From the NCBI RefSeq assembly GCF_949769255.1, contig NZ_OX458329.1:434001-498000 (forward strand): DNA of 64,000 bases. Reading direction: 5' to 3'. The notes beneath the pieces were generated by a model. It was not told the origin of the DNA. It saw nothing but the letters and a program-made list of their open reading frames with translations, and searched no databases. Origin of the DNA: Mobiluncus massiliensis. GTDB lineage: Bacteria; Actinomycetota; Actinomycetes; Actinomycetales; Actinomycetaceae. The translations under genes were made by a program, and so were the position numbers. Shown piece by piece: positions 18,849-28,252 of the stretch (positions are counted from its first letter, which is position 1; each line of letters opens with the position of its first letter).

Positions 18849-20387
18849 TTACCGGACGTCGTCGTCGACCCAGTCAAAAGTCCGGGTCACGGCTTTCTTC
18901 CACAAGCGCAGGGTGCGGTCTCGTTCGCCAGGTTCCATGGTGGGGTTCCATCGGTGGTTTTCCTGCCAGTTGTTGGTCACGTCCGCGGTGCCGCTCCAAA
19001 AACCGACGGCGATTCCGGCGGCGTAGGCTGCGCCCAGAGCGGTCGTTTCGGCCACCATCGGCAGCACGACCGGCACACCCAAAATATCGGACTGGAACTG
19101 CATCAGCAGGTTATTTGCCGTCATGCCGCCGTCAACGCGCAACTCGCCGAGCTTCACGTGAGAATCGGACTCCATCGCGTCCAAGACTTCCCGGGTCTGG
19201 AAAGCGGTGGCTTCCAGGGCGGCGCGAGCCAAGTGTCCTTTCGTGTTGTAGCGGGTCATGCCGACAATTGTTCCGCGCGCGTCCCCTTTCCAGTAGGGTG
19301 CGAACAGTCCGGAAAACGCCGGCACGAAATAGACCCCGCCGTTGTCTTTCACCGAGGAAGCCAAGTCCTCCACGTCCTCGGAGGCCTCGATGATGTTCAG
19401 GTTGTCCCGCAGCCATTGAATCAGCGAGCCGGTTACCGCGATGGATCCTTCCAACGCGTAAACGGTAGGCTCGTTGCCAATCTTGTAACAAACCGTGGTA
19501 ATCATGCCGTTTTCCGAAGGCATCGGGGTGGTACCGGTATTCATCAGCATGAAACATCCCGTGCCGTAAGTGTTCTTTGCCATCCCCGGCTCAAAACAGG
19601 CCTGGCCAAAGGTCGCGGCCTGCTGGTCACCCAAATCCCCAGCCACTGGCACTCCAGCCAGCAAACCGTCTTGGCGACATTGACCGTAAACTTCTGACGA
19701 GGAACGAATCTCGGGCAGCATATTGAGGGGAATCCCGGCCTCCTGACAGATGTCCTCGCGCCACTGCAAAGTGTGAAGATCCATCAGCATGGTGCGCGAT
19801 GCATTCGTCACGTCGGTGACGTGCAGGCCGCCGTTGATGCCTCCGGTCATGTTCCAGATGACCCAGGTGTCCGGGTTACCGAACAGCAGTTCGCCTCGTT
19901 CGGCGCGTTCGCGCGCTCCCGGCACGTTTTCCAAAATCCACATAATCTTGGTGATGGAGGCATAGGTGGACAGGGTTTCGCCCACTAGCGGACGCCACCG
20001 GTCCGGCCCGCCGTTTGCCGCCAACCGGTCCACCAGGTCTTGGGAACGAGTATCCTGCCACACGATTGCGTTATAGACGGGCTGACCAGTAGTTTTGTCC
20101 CACACAATCGTGGTTTCGCGCTGGTTGGTGATGCCCAGGGCGGCGATGTCGTGGTGGTTGAGCTCCATCCCGGTCTGTTTCGTCGCGTTCCCCAAGGCGC
20201 GGCCTATGACTTCTCGCACGTTGAACCAGATTTCGGTCGCGTCGTGCTCGACCCATCCGGGAGAGGGAAAAATCTGTTCATGCTCCATCTGACCGACCGA
20301 AACTATGCGCCCGTAGTGGTCAAAAATAATGGCTCGAGATGAAGTCGTACCCTGGTCAATCGCCATCACATATTTTTTCTGAGACAT
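18849..20387 (-). CDS. glpK: Glycerol kinase
   Basis: A FGGY-family kinase producing sn-glycerol-3-phosphate. The N-terminus [16 protein letters not shown] carries the phosphate loop; [13 protein letters not shown] and the FGGY-type [17 protein letters not shown] are seen further on. 512 residues, starting at the ATG at 20387 with AAAGGAAG in front; a frame running upstream overlaps glpC and is rejected. Last gene of the glpABCK operon; no glycerol facilitator gene is in the window. Confidence 0.95.
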   Translation of the reverse strand: MSQKKYVMAIDQGTTSSRAIIFDHYGRIVSVGQMEHEQIFPSPGWVEHDATEIWFNVREVIGRALGNATKQTGMELNHHDIAALGITNQRETTIVWDKTTGQPVYNAIVWQDTRSQDLVDRLAANGGPDRWRPLVGETLSTYASITKIMWILENVPGARERAERGELLFGNPDTWVIWNMTGGINGGLHVTDVTNASRTMLMDLHTLQWREDICQEAGIPLNMLPEIRSSSEVYGQCRQDGLLAGVPVAGDLGDQQAATFGQACFEPGMAKNTYGTGCFMLMNTGTTPMPSENGMITTVCYKIGNEPTVYALEGSIAVTGSLIQWLRDNLNIIEASEDVEDLASSVKDNGGVYFVPAFSGLFAPYWKGDARGTIVGMTRYNTKGHLARAALEATAFQTREVLDAMESDSHVKLGELRVDGGMTANNLLMQFQSDILGVPVVLPMVAETTALGAAYAAGIAVGFWSGTADVTNNWQENHRWNPTMEPGERDRTLRLWKKAVTRTFDWVDDDVR

Positions 20388-20433
20388 CGTTGTCTTCCTT
20401 TCACATCGTTTCCTGTCGCCAGACTGAGCCGTA

Positions 20434-21765
20434 TTAGCGGACTGCGCCGGGAGAGCCGCCCGCGCCCTGACCCGGCAGTCCCAGCGCACGAGCGAGAATC
20501 TCGATGGGGTGAACGACTTCGGCGCCGGTTCCTTTCCGAATCTGCCAGCGGCACGTTTCGGTGTCGCAGGCCGCCAAGTGGGGGTTCACGGTTTTAATCT
20601 TTGCAAACAGAGGCTTGCCGATGGCTTGCGCCACGGCGAATTTTTCTTTCTTTAGTCCGTAGGTCCCGGCGATACCGCAGCAGGGCTGGCCCGATTCCAC
20701 CACGTGCACGCCGGGGATGGTTTCCAGCATCCGAATCGCCGGCTTGCCGATACCCTGGGATTTCACCTGGCAGGGCTGGTGATAGGTCAGGGTCAAGTTC
20801 AGTGGGTGCAAGTCGCTTTCCGGGAATTCGCCCTCGTCCATCAGATGTGCGATGAATTCGGAAGTCTCGAACAGGCGTGCGCCCACGTCTTGCAGAACAG
20901 CATCTTCCAGCCCCATGATTTCGCGAGCCTCGTGGCGCAACATTCCCGCGCAAGACCCGGAGGAAGAAATGATTGGCAGGTTCTCCCCGGCGCGCTGCAG
21001 TTGGTGTGCCAGCTGCAAGACATGGCGCGAAGCGTCGTTGAACAGCCCGTTTGATTGTGAAGCCAGCCCGCAGCAGCCTTGTTTCGGCACGATGACGCGA
21101 TAACCCAGATGCTCCAGCACCTCGACCGTCGCGATGGACGTGGACACCTCAAAGTACGCTCCCGCGCAGCCGTGGAAGAACACAATCGGGCCGCGGTGCC
21201 ACTTCGTTTCAGAAGGTAGGTACATGGTCGACTGGGGACGGCGCGGGACGTAGGGGCCGCCATAGACCTCCTTTTCGTGTCTCTTCCACCAGGTCAAAAA
21301 ACTGGTGGATTGAGCCACTGGGGTGGGGGCGTCGGCGTGGACCCCGATAACGGCCTGCACAAGTTTGCGAATCGGCCGGTTCCCTAGTGCCGCGTTCGCG
21401 ATGGGGGCCAGCGGGGTCAGCAGTTTACCTTCCAGCTCAGTTTGGGTAATCAGGCGGTCGCGCAACGGCATGTTGTCGGCCTTCATGACGGCCCGAGCTT
21501 GGGCGTTGAGTTCGGCAATCTTTACTCCGTGGGGGCATACGGTAGTACAGATGGAGCAGCCCGAACAGTAGTCTAGGGACTTATCGACTGACTGACCTTT
21601 GCGGAAACGCTCCGCTTGGGGACCTACGAATTTGGGCCCGGAAAAGTTTGGGGTGACCCGCATGACCGGGCATTGGGTCTCGCAGATGGTGCATTTCAGG
21701 CACTGATCCAGGGAAGTGCGCGCCAGGTTTGCTTTGGCGTAATCGAGTGCGGTGATTTCCGTCAT
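20434..21765 (-). CDS. glpC: Anaerobic glycerol-3-phosphate dehydrogenase, iron-sulfur subunit C
   Basis: The membrane-associated electron-transfer subunit that passes electrons from GlpAB toward menaquinone. Two [4Fe-4S] clusters are visible as [12 protein letters not shown] near residue 22 and [12 protein letters not shown] near residue 67; two CCG-type motifs ([16 protein letters not shown]) follow. 443 residues. The ATG overlaps the glpB stop by four bases. Confidence 0.92.
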   Translation of the reverse strand: MTEITALDYAKANLARTSLDQCLKCTICETQCPVMRVTPNFSGPKFVGPQAERFRKGQSVDKSLDYCSGCSICTTVCPHGVKIAELNAQARAVMKADNMPLRDRLITQTELEGKLLTPLAPIANAALGNRPIRKLVQAVIGVHADAPTPVAQSTSFLTWWKRHEKEVYGGPYVPRRPQSTMYLPSETKWHRGPIVFFHGCAGAYFEVSTSIATVEVLEHLGYRVIVPKQGCCGLASQSNGLFNDASRHVLQLAHQLQRAGENLPIISSSGSCAGMLRHEAREIMGLEDAVLQDVGARLFETSEFIAHLMDEGEFPESDLHPLNLTLTYHQPCQVKSQGIGKPAIRMLETIPGVHVVESGQPCCGIAGTYGLKKEKFAVAQAIGKPLFAKIKTVNPHLAACDTETCRWQIRKGTGAEVVHPIEILARALGLPGQGAGGSPGAVR

Positions 21766-23063
21766 GACCGGCTCCTCTCAAGAGACGCCAATGATTGCAC
21801 GGCCGCCCAGGCGCTGCCTAAGGCGAGGCCTTCCCCGGAAAGCTCGCGCCACGGCGCGCAGGCTCCCAGCATTTCGCCCAGGCAAAACACATTGTCGTAA
21901 AGCCGGTGTCCAGACACGTCAACGGGACGCATCGTGGCATCGACCGACACGCCTGACATCAGCACGCGTTCGAGTTCCTGACGATTTTCTCGGTCAACCT
22001 GATGAATTGAATTGAGGTAGCCGGTGGCGTTGGGTGCGGGAGTGAACACGGGAAGATTAAAGACCTTTTCTTGGATATTTAAGTGTGAGTCGCGCTCGAA
22101 GTTGCCCGAGGTCATTCCGCCGGCTGCGTCTAAAACTGCGTCAACTTTCACTTCGTCCATGCCCCCGGCCCGCGCGACCCGCAGCGCGGTCACGGTGCCG
22201 TCCAGGCTGTAGGCGGACAAAACCGCGCAGTTGGTGTGGATGTCTACGCGGGCTTCGCGGCAGCTGTTAACTAATATGTCGTAGGCGCGTCGCCCCAAGA
22301 TAGAAGGGGGAACAGTGGGAACTTCGGCAACTGGCGCGTGAACCAGGGATTGAAATTCACTAAAAGTTCGCGGGCTCAATCCCAGCAGCGCTGGAATGAG
22401 GATGGTTTCCCCGCTATGCACGGTTTTGTTCAGCAGAGTGGCGAATTTTTGGCGCAGTTTAGCGGCTCGCTGCGGATCCAGGTCAGCGACGTCAAAGTTC
22501 CTGGCGTAGTCCGTGGCGGTGACGTCGGCTTCGTTTCCGCGTCCGCTCAAATCCAGGGTCACTGCCCGCGCCGAAAGCGAGAACCGCTCAGAGCGATTGA
22601 GGTTGTCGGCGATGAGGGTCGCGGGAAAATCTTTAAATTGTTTGAGGCCCACTACCAGCAATTTCATCTGGTCACGCAGGGCTCCCGCGGCACAGGTTTG
22701 GGGCACCAGATGGGTGGGGCGAACGGATCCCAAGGCGGAAGCCAGGAATGTGTTCGTGTTCGTGGCATTGGGTACCCAAAAATCGGGCAAGGCGCGCCGA
22801 TACCATTCCATTCCGGCGCGTAAGCGTTCGGTCCCAATGAAGCGGTACGGGTGGTTATCTGGCAGGTCGTCGACAGCTTGGTAAGGGTCGCCAACTACAG
22901 GGTCAGGACGGTTGGGGAGGTAGCCCAACAAATCGCCGGTGCCGGCGGAAAGTACCAGGCCGCCGAGGCCTTTGGTGTATACCGTAACTTGGTATCCTTT
23001 TTCGTGGGCCATGAGGGCAGCGCTTAAACCGGCTAATCCCGCACCGATTACGGCGATTTTCAT
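21762..23063 (-). CDS. glpB: Anaerobic glycerol-3-phosphate dehydrogenase, subunit B
   Basis: A flavoprotein of 433 residues with an N-terminal Rossmann fold (MKIAVIGAGLAGLSAALMA) and GLGGLVLSAGTGDLLGY. A second dinucleotide-type segment (NVFCLGEMLGA) lies near the C-terminus. Its four-base overlaps with glpA and glpC show tight translational coupling in the order A-B-C. Confidence 0.9.
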   Translation of the reverse strand: MKIAVIGAGLAGLSAALMAHEKGYQVTVYTKGLGGLVLSAGTGDLLGYLPNRPDPVVGDPYQAVDDLPDNHPYRFIGTERLRAGMEWYRRALPDFWVPNATNTNTFLASALGSVRPTHLVPQTCAAGALRDQMKLLVVGLKQFKDFPATLIADNLNRSERFSLSARAVTLDLSGRGNEADVTATDYARNFDVADLDPQRAAKLRQKFATLLNKTVHSGETILIPALLGLSPRTFSEFQSLVHAPVAEVPTVPPSILGRRAYDILVNSCREARVDIHTNCAVLSAYSLDGTVTALRVARAGGMDEVKVDAVLDAAGGMTSGNFERDSHLNIQEKVFNLPVFTPAPNATGYLNSIHQVDRENRQELERVLMSGVSVDATMRPVDVSGHRLYDNVFCLGEMLGACAPWRELSGEGLALGSAWAAVQSLASLERSRS

Positions 23064-24799
23064 CGGGCGCCTCCTGCTGGTTCGGCATGACCTGTGCCAT
23101 GATTTAAAGCCAGGTCGCCAGTAGCGCGACTAGAAACCGGGCTGGGGCCGGGCAGATGTTCCAGGTCCAAAGTGCCTAAAATCCATCTCTGCAAGGCCAT
23201 CTCACGAGCCAGGGCGCCGTAGAGAATGGGGGTGATTCCGCCCAAACGGTTGGACAAAAACAGGTTCAGCATGGTGGTGCTGACATCGGCGCGCATTGCG
23301 GCGGGGCAAGGGGTGCTGGTAGCGGTACCGGGGCCGGGAGCCGGGGTTTCGTGGGTTGTTGTGGAAACAGGCGGCGTCGGGAGATTCTGAGAGCGGAAAT
23401 CGTGGATAATGCCCGCGGTGCGCGCCCCGCAAAAACTACCTTGACAAGGCCCCATGCCAATGCGGAGCTGGCGGCGCAAATCGTCGATGTTGGCACGGGG
23501 ATTTTCCTGCAGAGCCTCCAAAATCATCCGCTGATTGACCAGTTCGCATTCACAGATGATGGGGTCATCGTGGCGGTCTGTCTCACGGGCCTGCAGCCGG
23601 TCGGACAAATGACTGAAACGGCGGGCGCGAGCGGAGGGGACGGGCTCTTGTGCGGTGGTGCAAACCCGATTGTCGCCCAGCTGGTGACACATAATGTTTA
23701 CGACCTTTTCCGCCATCAGGCGATAAGTCGTGAGTTTGCCGCCCACGATGGTCAGGAAACCGTGAATGTTGTCGCGCTCCAGGTGGTCCAGAATGGCCAT
23801 GCCGCGAGTCATATGCCGGGTGTCTGTGGCGCTGACACGCGTATCACGCAGCAGGGGACGGGCGCCAGCCCAGACGTGCAGGGGGCGGGCTTGGCGCAAA
23901 TCGGGAACCAGCTGCTCGCCCTTGTCAAGCATTTGTTGGACTTCCTCCGGCTTGATGGTCAGGAAATCCGGTTTGACGGCAGGTTGGTCGGTGGTCCCGA
24001 TGATACAGATGGGATGGGCCGGCACCAGGATGTCGCCGTCCCCGGACAGGGCGCAGCGGTTGATGACGTGGTGTACCAGGCGTTGATTAAAACCAATCAT
24101 AATACCCCGACCAGGTATAATTTCTATATCGCTGGCACCTACCATTTCGGCAATCTGACCTGCCCACGGTCCGGCCGCGTTGATGACAAAGCGACAATCA
24201 ACGTGAACGTCCGCGCCGGTCTTTTCATCCCGAGCTGACACAGAGCAGACCGCGCCGTCCTTGACGGTAATCGATTCAACCCGGTGGTAGGGCAGGATTT
24301 TTGCGCCGTATTCCTGGGCGGATTCTAGGGCCCCCCAGATGAGTTTCCATCCGTCAACCCCGCCGTCGTTGACTTGGAAAGCGCGTTTGATTTGTGGATT
24401 CAGCCGCGGTTCCGCCTTGAAAGCGGTACTGAGTGGGATTTCTTCGCAGGTCACACCAGCTTTGAGGGCGGCGGGGAGGAAACGGTCCGCATATTCCTCT
24501 GGGTCATTGGGGGTCAATACGAACAGGCCGCCGACATCCTCCAGTGCATCGGCGTTGATACGGCGCAAGATAGCGTTTTCGTCAGCGCATTGAGTGGCTG
24601 ATTCGGTGTCAGAGATGACGTAACGCCCGCCCGAATGCAGCAGGCCATGGTAGCGAGCGGAAGTCCCTTGCCCAATATCGGCGCGTTCCAACAAAATGAC
24701 ATCGTAGCCGCGCATTGCCGCATCGCGAGCGACCCCGGCACCGGTAGCACCACCTCCGATAACGACGAGGTCAGCGTGCAGGCGGGTGGGGGAACTCAT
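23060..24799 (-). CDS. glpA: Anaerobic glycerol-3-phosphate dehydrogenase, subunit A
   Basis: The catalytic FAD subunit oxidising sn-glycerol-3-phosphate to dihydroxyacetone phosphate. The N-terminal VVIGGGATGAGVARDAAMRG binds FAD, and GTSARYHGLLHSGGRYV follows. The C-terminal BFD-like [2Fe-2S] domain is shown by IICECE near residue 408 and MGPCQGSFCG near residue 452. 579 residues. First gene of the operon; the spacer to ssrA contains the inverted-repeat element copy B, which lies about 90 bases upstream of the start. Confidence 0.94.
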   Translation of the reverse strand: MSSPTRLHADLVVIGGGATGAGVARDAAMRGYDVILLERADIGQGTSARYHGLLHSGGRYVISDTESATQCADENAILRRINADALEDVGGLFVLTPNDPEEYADRFLPAALKAGVTCEEIPLSTAFKAEPRLNPQIKRAFQVNDGGVDGWKLIWGALESAQEYGAKILPYHRVESITVKDGAVCSVSARDEKTGADVHVDCRFVINAAGPWAGQIAEMVGASDIEIIPGRGIMIGFNQRLVHHVINRCALSGDGDILVPAHPICIIGTTDQPAVKPDFLTIKPEEVQQMLDKGEQLVPDLRQARPLHVWAGARPLLRDTRVSATDTRHMTRGMAILDHLERDNIHGFLTIVGGKLTTYRLMAEKVVNIMCHQLGDNRVCTTAQEPVPSARARRFSHLSDRLQARETDRHDDPIICECELVNQRMILEALQENPRANIDDLRRQLRIGMGPCQGSFCGARTAGIIHDFRSQNLPTPPVSTTTHETPAPGPGTATSTPCPAAMRADVSTTMLNLFLSNRLGGITPILYGALAREMALQRWILGTLDLEHLPGPSPVSSRATGDLALNHGTGHAEPAGGAR

Positions 24800-24885
24800 A
24801 GTAGAAGCCTAGCTGATGTCCAGTGAGATGGGGGCATTACGCGCTGGCGGTGCTGCCTGGGCGGGGAGTGCCTGGTGGAGTTAGT

Positions 24886-25014
24886 TGCACGAATGACCGA
24901 TTTCAAAAGTTGCAGGCAGGAATTTTCCTGATTGCAAATTGTGTCTGTGCAGGTAGGGACATTTTAACGGTGGCAACAGGTGAAGTCTGGGAAGTCAAAT
25001 CGGTCGTTTGTGCA
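24886..25014. mobile_element. 129-bp element with 19-bp terminal inverted repeats (copy B)
   Basis: Ends TGCACGAATGACCGATTTC and the inverse of TGCACAAACGACCGATTTG match copy A at 2488-2615. Reversed, it shares TACCTGCA at the same offset and has a small palindrome (CAGGAATTTTCCTG, 24917-24930) next to the corresponding end. It sits between the glpA start and ssrA and could influence glpABC expression. Confidence 0.5.
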
Positions 25015-25125
25015 TTTACAGAGAATCGTGGCGGGTTATCTGCGCTGGGTGCGCCGAGCGATGGACAGAATTCCGGGCTGGAGATACAATGGAATACTTG
25101 CCACTGGCAGGGATAACTGAATAGC

Positions 25126-25494
25126 GGGGGTGATCGGTTTCGACGGTCGGTAGTGTCTTGAGAGAAGCGGGTCGAGGAGGTGTCCTCATCTCGTAAACGA
25201 TGGATACGAAACAATAAGTGCTGAACGTAACAGTACTGAATCCTTCACCTTGGCTGCTTAATCCAAGGGAACTGATTCCGTCAGCCCGCAGTTGCTCTAG
25301 CTGCGGATCCTGGCGTCGTTTTTAGAGCCACTGGAATCGCCTGGGTTACTTAGGTTGATTCGAGATTTTAGGTAACTTTAGCCCGATGTAGCCCGGTCTG
25401 TGGGCAGCGTGGGGTCGAGAATCTAATACAGACTGCACCCGGAGAAGAAGCAAGTATTCCCGATCGGACAGGGGTTCAATTCCCCTCACCTCCA
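25126..25494 (+). ncRNA. ssrA: Transfer-messenger RNA
   Basis: The tRNA-like ends are GGGGGTG at the 5' side (followed by ATCGGTTTCGACGG) and GGTTCAATTCC...CACCTCCA at the 3' side; CCA is not encoded. An internal frame ends ...SFTLAA followed by TAA; the tag reads AERNSTESFTLAA if resumption is at the GCT before GAA CGT. Stop-codon-rich pseudoknot sequence follows. tmRNA rescues stalled ribosomes with SmpB. The resume codon is inferred. A terminator-like hairpin begins nine bases after the 3' end. Confidence 0.95.
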
Positions 25495-25502
25495 CAACGT
25501 TC

Positions 25503-25531
25503 AAACCCGCAGGTCAAAGACCTGTGGGTTT
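25503..25531 (+). terminator. Hairpin terminator after ssrA
   Basis: Arms AAACCCGCAGGTC and GACCTGTGGGTTT with a three-base loop form a 13-bp stem with one G-U pair, ending in GTTT. A short T tract follows, so termination is likely but the signal is not strong. Confidence 0.65.
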
Positions 25532-25541
25532 AGCCGTTCAA

Positions 25542-25726
25542 GGTGAGCGGGGCGGTGAATTGAACCCTGTGGCGCGATGGCAGCGGCGGTAAGCCGCGTG
25601 AGCCATCGCGCAACAGTGCGGAGGCGATTAAGCGAAGGCAACGATTTGCCTTCGCCGCCGGAGCACCTCTAAGCGTGCTTGCGCGCTAAAAACAGCTAAA
25701 TGTAAGAGTGAGGAAATTGAACCCCC
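25542..25726. repeat. Two degenerate inverted copies of the ssrA T-arm region, with hairpins between
   Basis: Within the 528-bp gene-free stretch after ssrA, GGTGAG...GAATTGAACCCTGT (25542-25570) and GTGAGGAAATTGAACCCCC (25708-25726) resemble the reverse complement of the ssrA 3' end (GTGAGGGGAATTGAACCCCT). Between them are hairpins with arms GCGCGATGGC/GCCATCGCGC (25572-25581, 25602-25611) and GCGAAGGCAA/TTGCCTTCGC (25632-25655). ssrA 3' ends are common integration sites, so these may be scars of past insertions. No integrase gene is present. Confidence 0.4.
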
Positions 25727-25902
25727 GTTGTTGACGCTTGTTGGCAGCGGCGTGTGCGTCGCGTGTGCCGCCAAGTGGCAGTGCGGCGCTGGTTGCAGGG
25801 CGATTCAAGAACAAACCGTCGTATACTAAGGACATTAAATCCGCCCCCGCTAGCCCCAGAATCCTAGGCAGACTGGGGAACTAAAACTGAGAAACTCAGG
25901 CG

Positions 25903-26001
25903 CTAAGTGTCATTTCGTGCAAATTTGTGCTGAATCTAAGTGTCATTTCGTGTATATTTGAGCTGGGTCTAAGTGTCATTTCGTGTTCACTATGGGTAAT
26001 T
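25903..26001. repeat. Three 33-bp tandem repeats upstream of the DUF4143 ATPase gene
   Basis: CTAAGTGTCATTTCGTG recurs at 25903, 25936 and 25969, exactly 33 bp apart. Units one and two match at 28 of 33 positions; unit three keeps only the first 18. The array ends about 20 bases before the ATPase start codon, leaving room for little else than its promoter and ribosome-binding site. It is too short-period for CRISPR and no cas gene is near. Iteron-like binding sites are the simplest reading. Confidence 0.8.
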
Positions 26002-26022
26002 TAGGGAGGCGAGGCTCGGAAA

Positions 26023-27378
26023 ATGGCGGTGGAACTGCGGCGAAAAATCTATGCTGAGCTGCTGGAATGGAAACGTCGCGACCGGGGCACCTCGGCGGCT
26101 TTCATAGACGGAGCGCGTCGGGTGGGGAAGAGCACTATCTGCGAACATTTCGCCCGACAGGAATACCGTTCGCACCTGCTGATTGATTTCGGGCACCTAA
26201 AGGACGGAGTAAGAGAGATTTTCGAGCACGATTCGGGTGATCTCGATGTGTTCTTTCTGAAACTCGCAGCGGCCTACAATACGACCTTGTATCGACGCGA
26301 GTCAGTGGTGATTTTTGACGAAGTCCAGCTCTATCCCCCCGCACGTCAACTCATTAAATATCTGGTGGCAGACGGCAGGTACGACTACATCGAGACTGGA
26401 TCACTCACCACTTTAAAGAAACATTCTGGCGAGGGCGAAATCCTTATTCCCTCGGAGGAAGAACATCTGCCGATGTTTCCTCTCGACTTTGAGGAATACT
26501 TGTGGGCGAAAGGCGACGAAACCACGATTCCGATGTTGCGTGAGTTTTTCGAGCAACGGAAGCCATTGGGGCAGGCTTTGCACCGGAGGGTGATGAACGA
26601 TTTTCGCACCTACATGCTGGTGGGAGGCATGCCTCAAGTGGTCTGTGAGTTCCTGGAAAGTGCCAATCTAGAGCAAGTCGACCGGATTAAACGCCGCATT
26701 ATCAACCTATATCGCGAGGACGTCTCAAAGTTTGCCAAGGGGCACGAAGCACGCGTTTACGCGATTTTCGATCAAATCCCTTCGCAGCTGTCCAAACGTG
26801 AAAAGAAATTCAAACTGCGCGACATCGAGAAGACGGCACGTTTCCGCACTTACGAAGAAGCCTTCGTGTGGCTTGATGAAGCAATGGTGGTCAACACCTG
26901 CTTTAATGCCGCAGACCCCACCGGTGTGTTGACCATGAGTGCCGACCATTCGACGCTGAAATGCTACCTAGGCGACACGGGCCTGCTGACTACCCTAGCG
27001 TTTTGGGATCAGAGTTATCGTGACAACGACCTTTACCAGGCAATACTTCTGGACAAGATGAATGTTAACGAAGGAATGCTAGCGGAAAACGTGGTGGCGC
27101 AAATGCTACGCGCGGCAAACCACCAGTTGTTCTTCTATTCCCGGGCGGATTCGCAGAACCGCGCCAATACGATGGAGATTGACTTCCTGGTACCTCACGG
27201 CCGCAAAATCTGCCCCATCGAGGTCAAGTCGGGACGCTATCAACGGCACACCTCTCTCGATAAATTCCGAAGCAAATTCGGCACCAATCTGGGCCAGAGC
27301 TATATTCTCTACACTAAAGACTTGATGGAAAAGGACGGCATCCTCCACCTCCCCCTCTACATGGCGATGTTCCTGTAG
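26023..27378 (+). CDS. AAA-type ATPase with C-terminal DUF4143 domain
   Basis: A 451-residue protein of the large, poorly understood AAA_14-DUF4143 family. The phosphate loop is GARRVGKST near residue 30 and Walker B is VVIFDEVQ near residue 96; a sensor-like IETGSLTTL follows. The C-terminal region contains EIDFLVPHGRKICPIEVKSG (about residues 386-405), the E-x-D...E-x-K layout of a PD-(D/E)xK nuclease fold. GGAGGCGAGG lies upstream of the ATG. Members are widespread in accessory regions, often in many copies. The cellular role is not established. The 33-bp array directly in front may be its regulatory or target site. Confidence 0.85.
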   Translation: MAVELRRKIYAELLEWKRRDRGTSAAFIDGARRVGKSTICEHFARQEYRSHLLIDFGHLKDGVREIFEHDSGDLDVFFLKLAAAYNTTLYRRESVVIFDEVQLYPPARQLIKYLVADGRYDYIETGSLTTLKKHSGEGEILIPSEEEHLPMFPLDFEEYLWAKGDETTIPMLREFFEQRKPLGQALHRRVMNDFRTYMLVGGMPQVVCEFLESANLEQVDRIKRRIINLYREDVSKFAKGHEARVYAIFDQIPSQLSKREKKFKLRDIEKTARFRTYEEAFVWLDEAMVVNTCFNAADPTGVLTMSADHSTLKCYLGDTGLLTTLAFWDQSYRDNDLYQAILLDKMNVNEGMLAENVVAQMLRAANHQLFFYSRADSQNRANTMEIDFLVPHGRKICPIEVKSGRYQRHTSLDKFRSKFGTNLGQSYILYTKDLMEKDGILHLPLYMAMFL

Positions 27379-27530
27379 CTTCGGACGTTCCTGCTTGTTG
27401 CAGGGCATAAGGGGGTTGGGGCGCGCCGCTCGGTTGCCCTGAGTTATCCTGGTACGGTGCCGCTGGGTGCTGTCAAAGAGTTGTTATCCGGGGGATGTGA
27501 TGTACTCGGTGCCGCAGCCCGGGGAACCTA

Positions 27531-27558
27531 TTGAATGAAAGAAAAATCGTATTACAAT
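27531..27558 (+). promoter_or_regulatory. Promoter of the ribbon-helix-helix gene, predicted leaderless
   Basis: TTGAAT (27531-27536), a 16-base spacer and TACAAT (27553-27558) place the transcription start at or next to the ATG at 27565, so the mRNA would have no leader. No Shine-Dalgarno is present, which fits. Confidence 0.5.
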
Positions 27559-27564
27559 AATAAT

Positions 27565-27813
27565 ATGGAAGAAACAATCAAGGGTGTACCGGTTACGGAA
27601 GCGCAAATCGAGCAATGGGCCGCAGAAGCCGAGGCTGGTTTCGATGTCGCGGCCATGAAAAAACGCGGGCGGGGACGCCCCGGGCGCGGTGAAGCCCCGA
27701 GTCAGGTGGTTGCGGTTCGATTCACACCCGAAGAACTAGCGAAGCTTGATGCCCGCGCCGAAGCCAGGCATGTGACTCGTTCGGCTCTGATTCGCGAGGC
27801 AGCCTTGGCATGA
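27565..27813 (+). CDS. Ribbon-helix-helix (CopG-like) protein, probable orphan antitoxin
   Basis: 82 residues. The C-terminal half, VVAVRFTPEELAKLDARAEA followed by RSALIREAAL, is a ribbon-helix-helix DNA-binding motif of the CopG/antitoxin type; a basic linker (KKRGRGRPGRG) and an acidic N-terminal helix precede it. A frame from 27535 would add ten residues, but the promoter lies over that stretch. Only a 22-codon frame overlapping by four bases follows, so the partner toxin seems lost. Confidence 0.75.
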   Translation: MEETIKGVPVTEAQIEQWAAEAEAGFDVAAMKKRGRGRPGRGEAPSQVVAVRFTPEELAKLDARAEARHVTRSALIREAALA

Positions 27814-27878
27814 GCCTCAATATTTGGAAAACTGCCCGCAAACACGCCAAAAAGCAGCGCGACGGCGAGGGCGGCTAG
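27810..27878 (+). pseudogene. 22-codon open frame overlapping the RHH gene, possible toxin remnant
   Basis: ATG at 27810 overlaps the stop of the RHH gene (ATGA), the usual geometry of an antitoxin-toxin junction. It encodes only a short basic peptide (MSLNIWKTARKHAKKQRDGE then GG) and stops. It is too short to be a toxin of any family I know and may be the start of a truncated gene. Confidence 0.35.
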
Positions 27879-27946
27879 CGCTGGAGGCAACAATTGGAAT
27901 TTTTCCACTTTATCGTCAAAGAGATTACGCTATCGCGAGAAAGTGC

Positions 27947-28252
27947 TTATAGTTCTTTTCCCTGGAAAAGTTCCTTGTGAGAGCCGATGCGGATGAACCT
28001 GATTATCTGGGCCTTTTGTCGCTGGTGATAGACCACAACTACATCAAATGCGCCTTCTTGTAGATGTAAACCCCAGTAGCCGGTGTAGGTTCCGCGTGCG
28101 TGCGTCAGTAGATGCGGGTCGTAAGTCGGCGGCACTTCTCCGAGTTCCTCGATTGCGTAAATCAGTTCGCGCATCTCATCTTTAATGCCTGGATAATGCC
28201 GTACAACCTGCTTAAAATCCTTTTGAAACTGGCTGTCAAAGATAATTTTCAT
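27947..28252 (-). CDS. YafQ/RelE-superfamily mRNA interferase toxin
   Basis: A 101-residue RelE-like toxin. FQKDFKQVVRHYP near the start, LLTHARGTYTGYWGLHL, DVVVVYHQRQ and a C-terminal RIGSHKELF are the family landmarks; the late histidine and surrounding residues are the usual YafQ active site. It would cleave mRNA on the ribosome when free of antitoxin. The ATG overlaps the antitoxin stop by four bases, with antitoxin first as usual. Confidence 0.85.
   Translation of the reverse strand: MKIIFDSQFQKDFKQVVRHYPGIKDEMRELIYAIEELGEVPPTYDPHLLTHARGTYTGYWGLHLQEGAFDVVVVYHQRQKAQIIRFIRIGSHKELFQGKEL

Noticed and set aside
25903..26001. Tandem repeats considered as a CRISPR array
   Set aside because: The period is 33 bp with the intervening sequence also conserved between units one and two, so there are no variable spacers, and no cas genes are near. 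The same reasoning excludes the arrays at 40381 and 43916.
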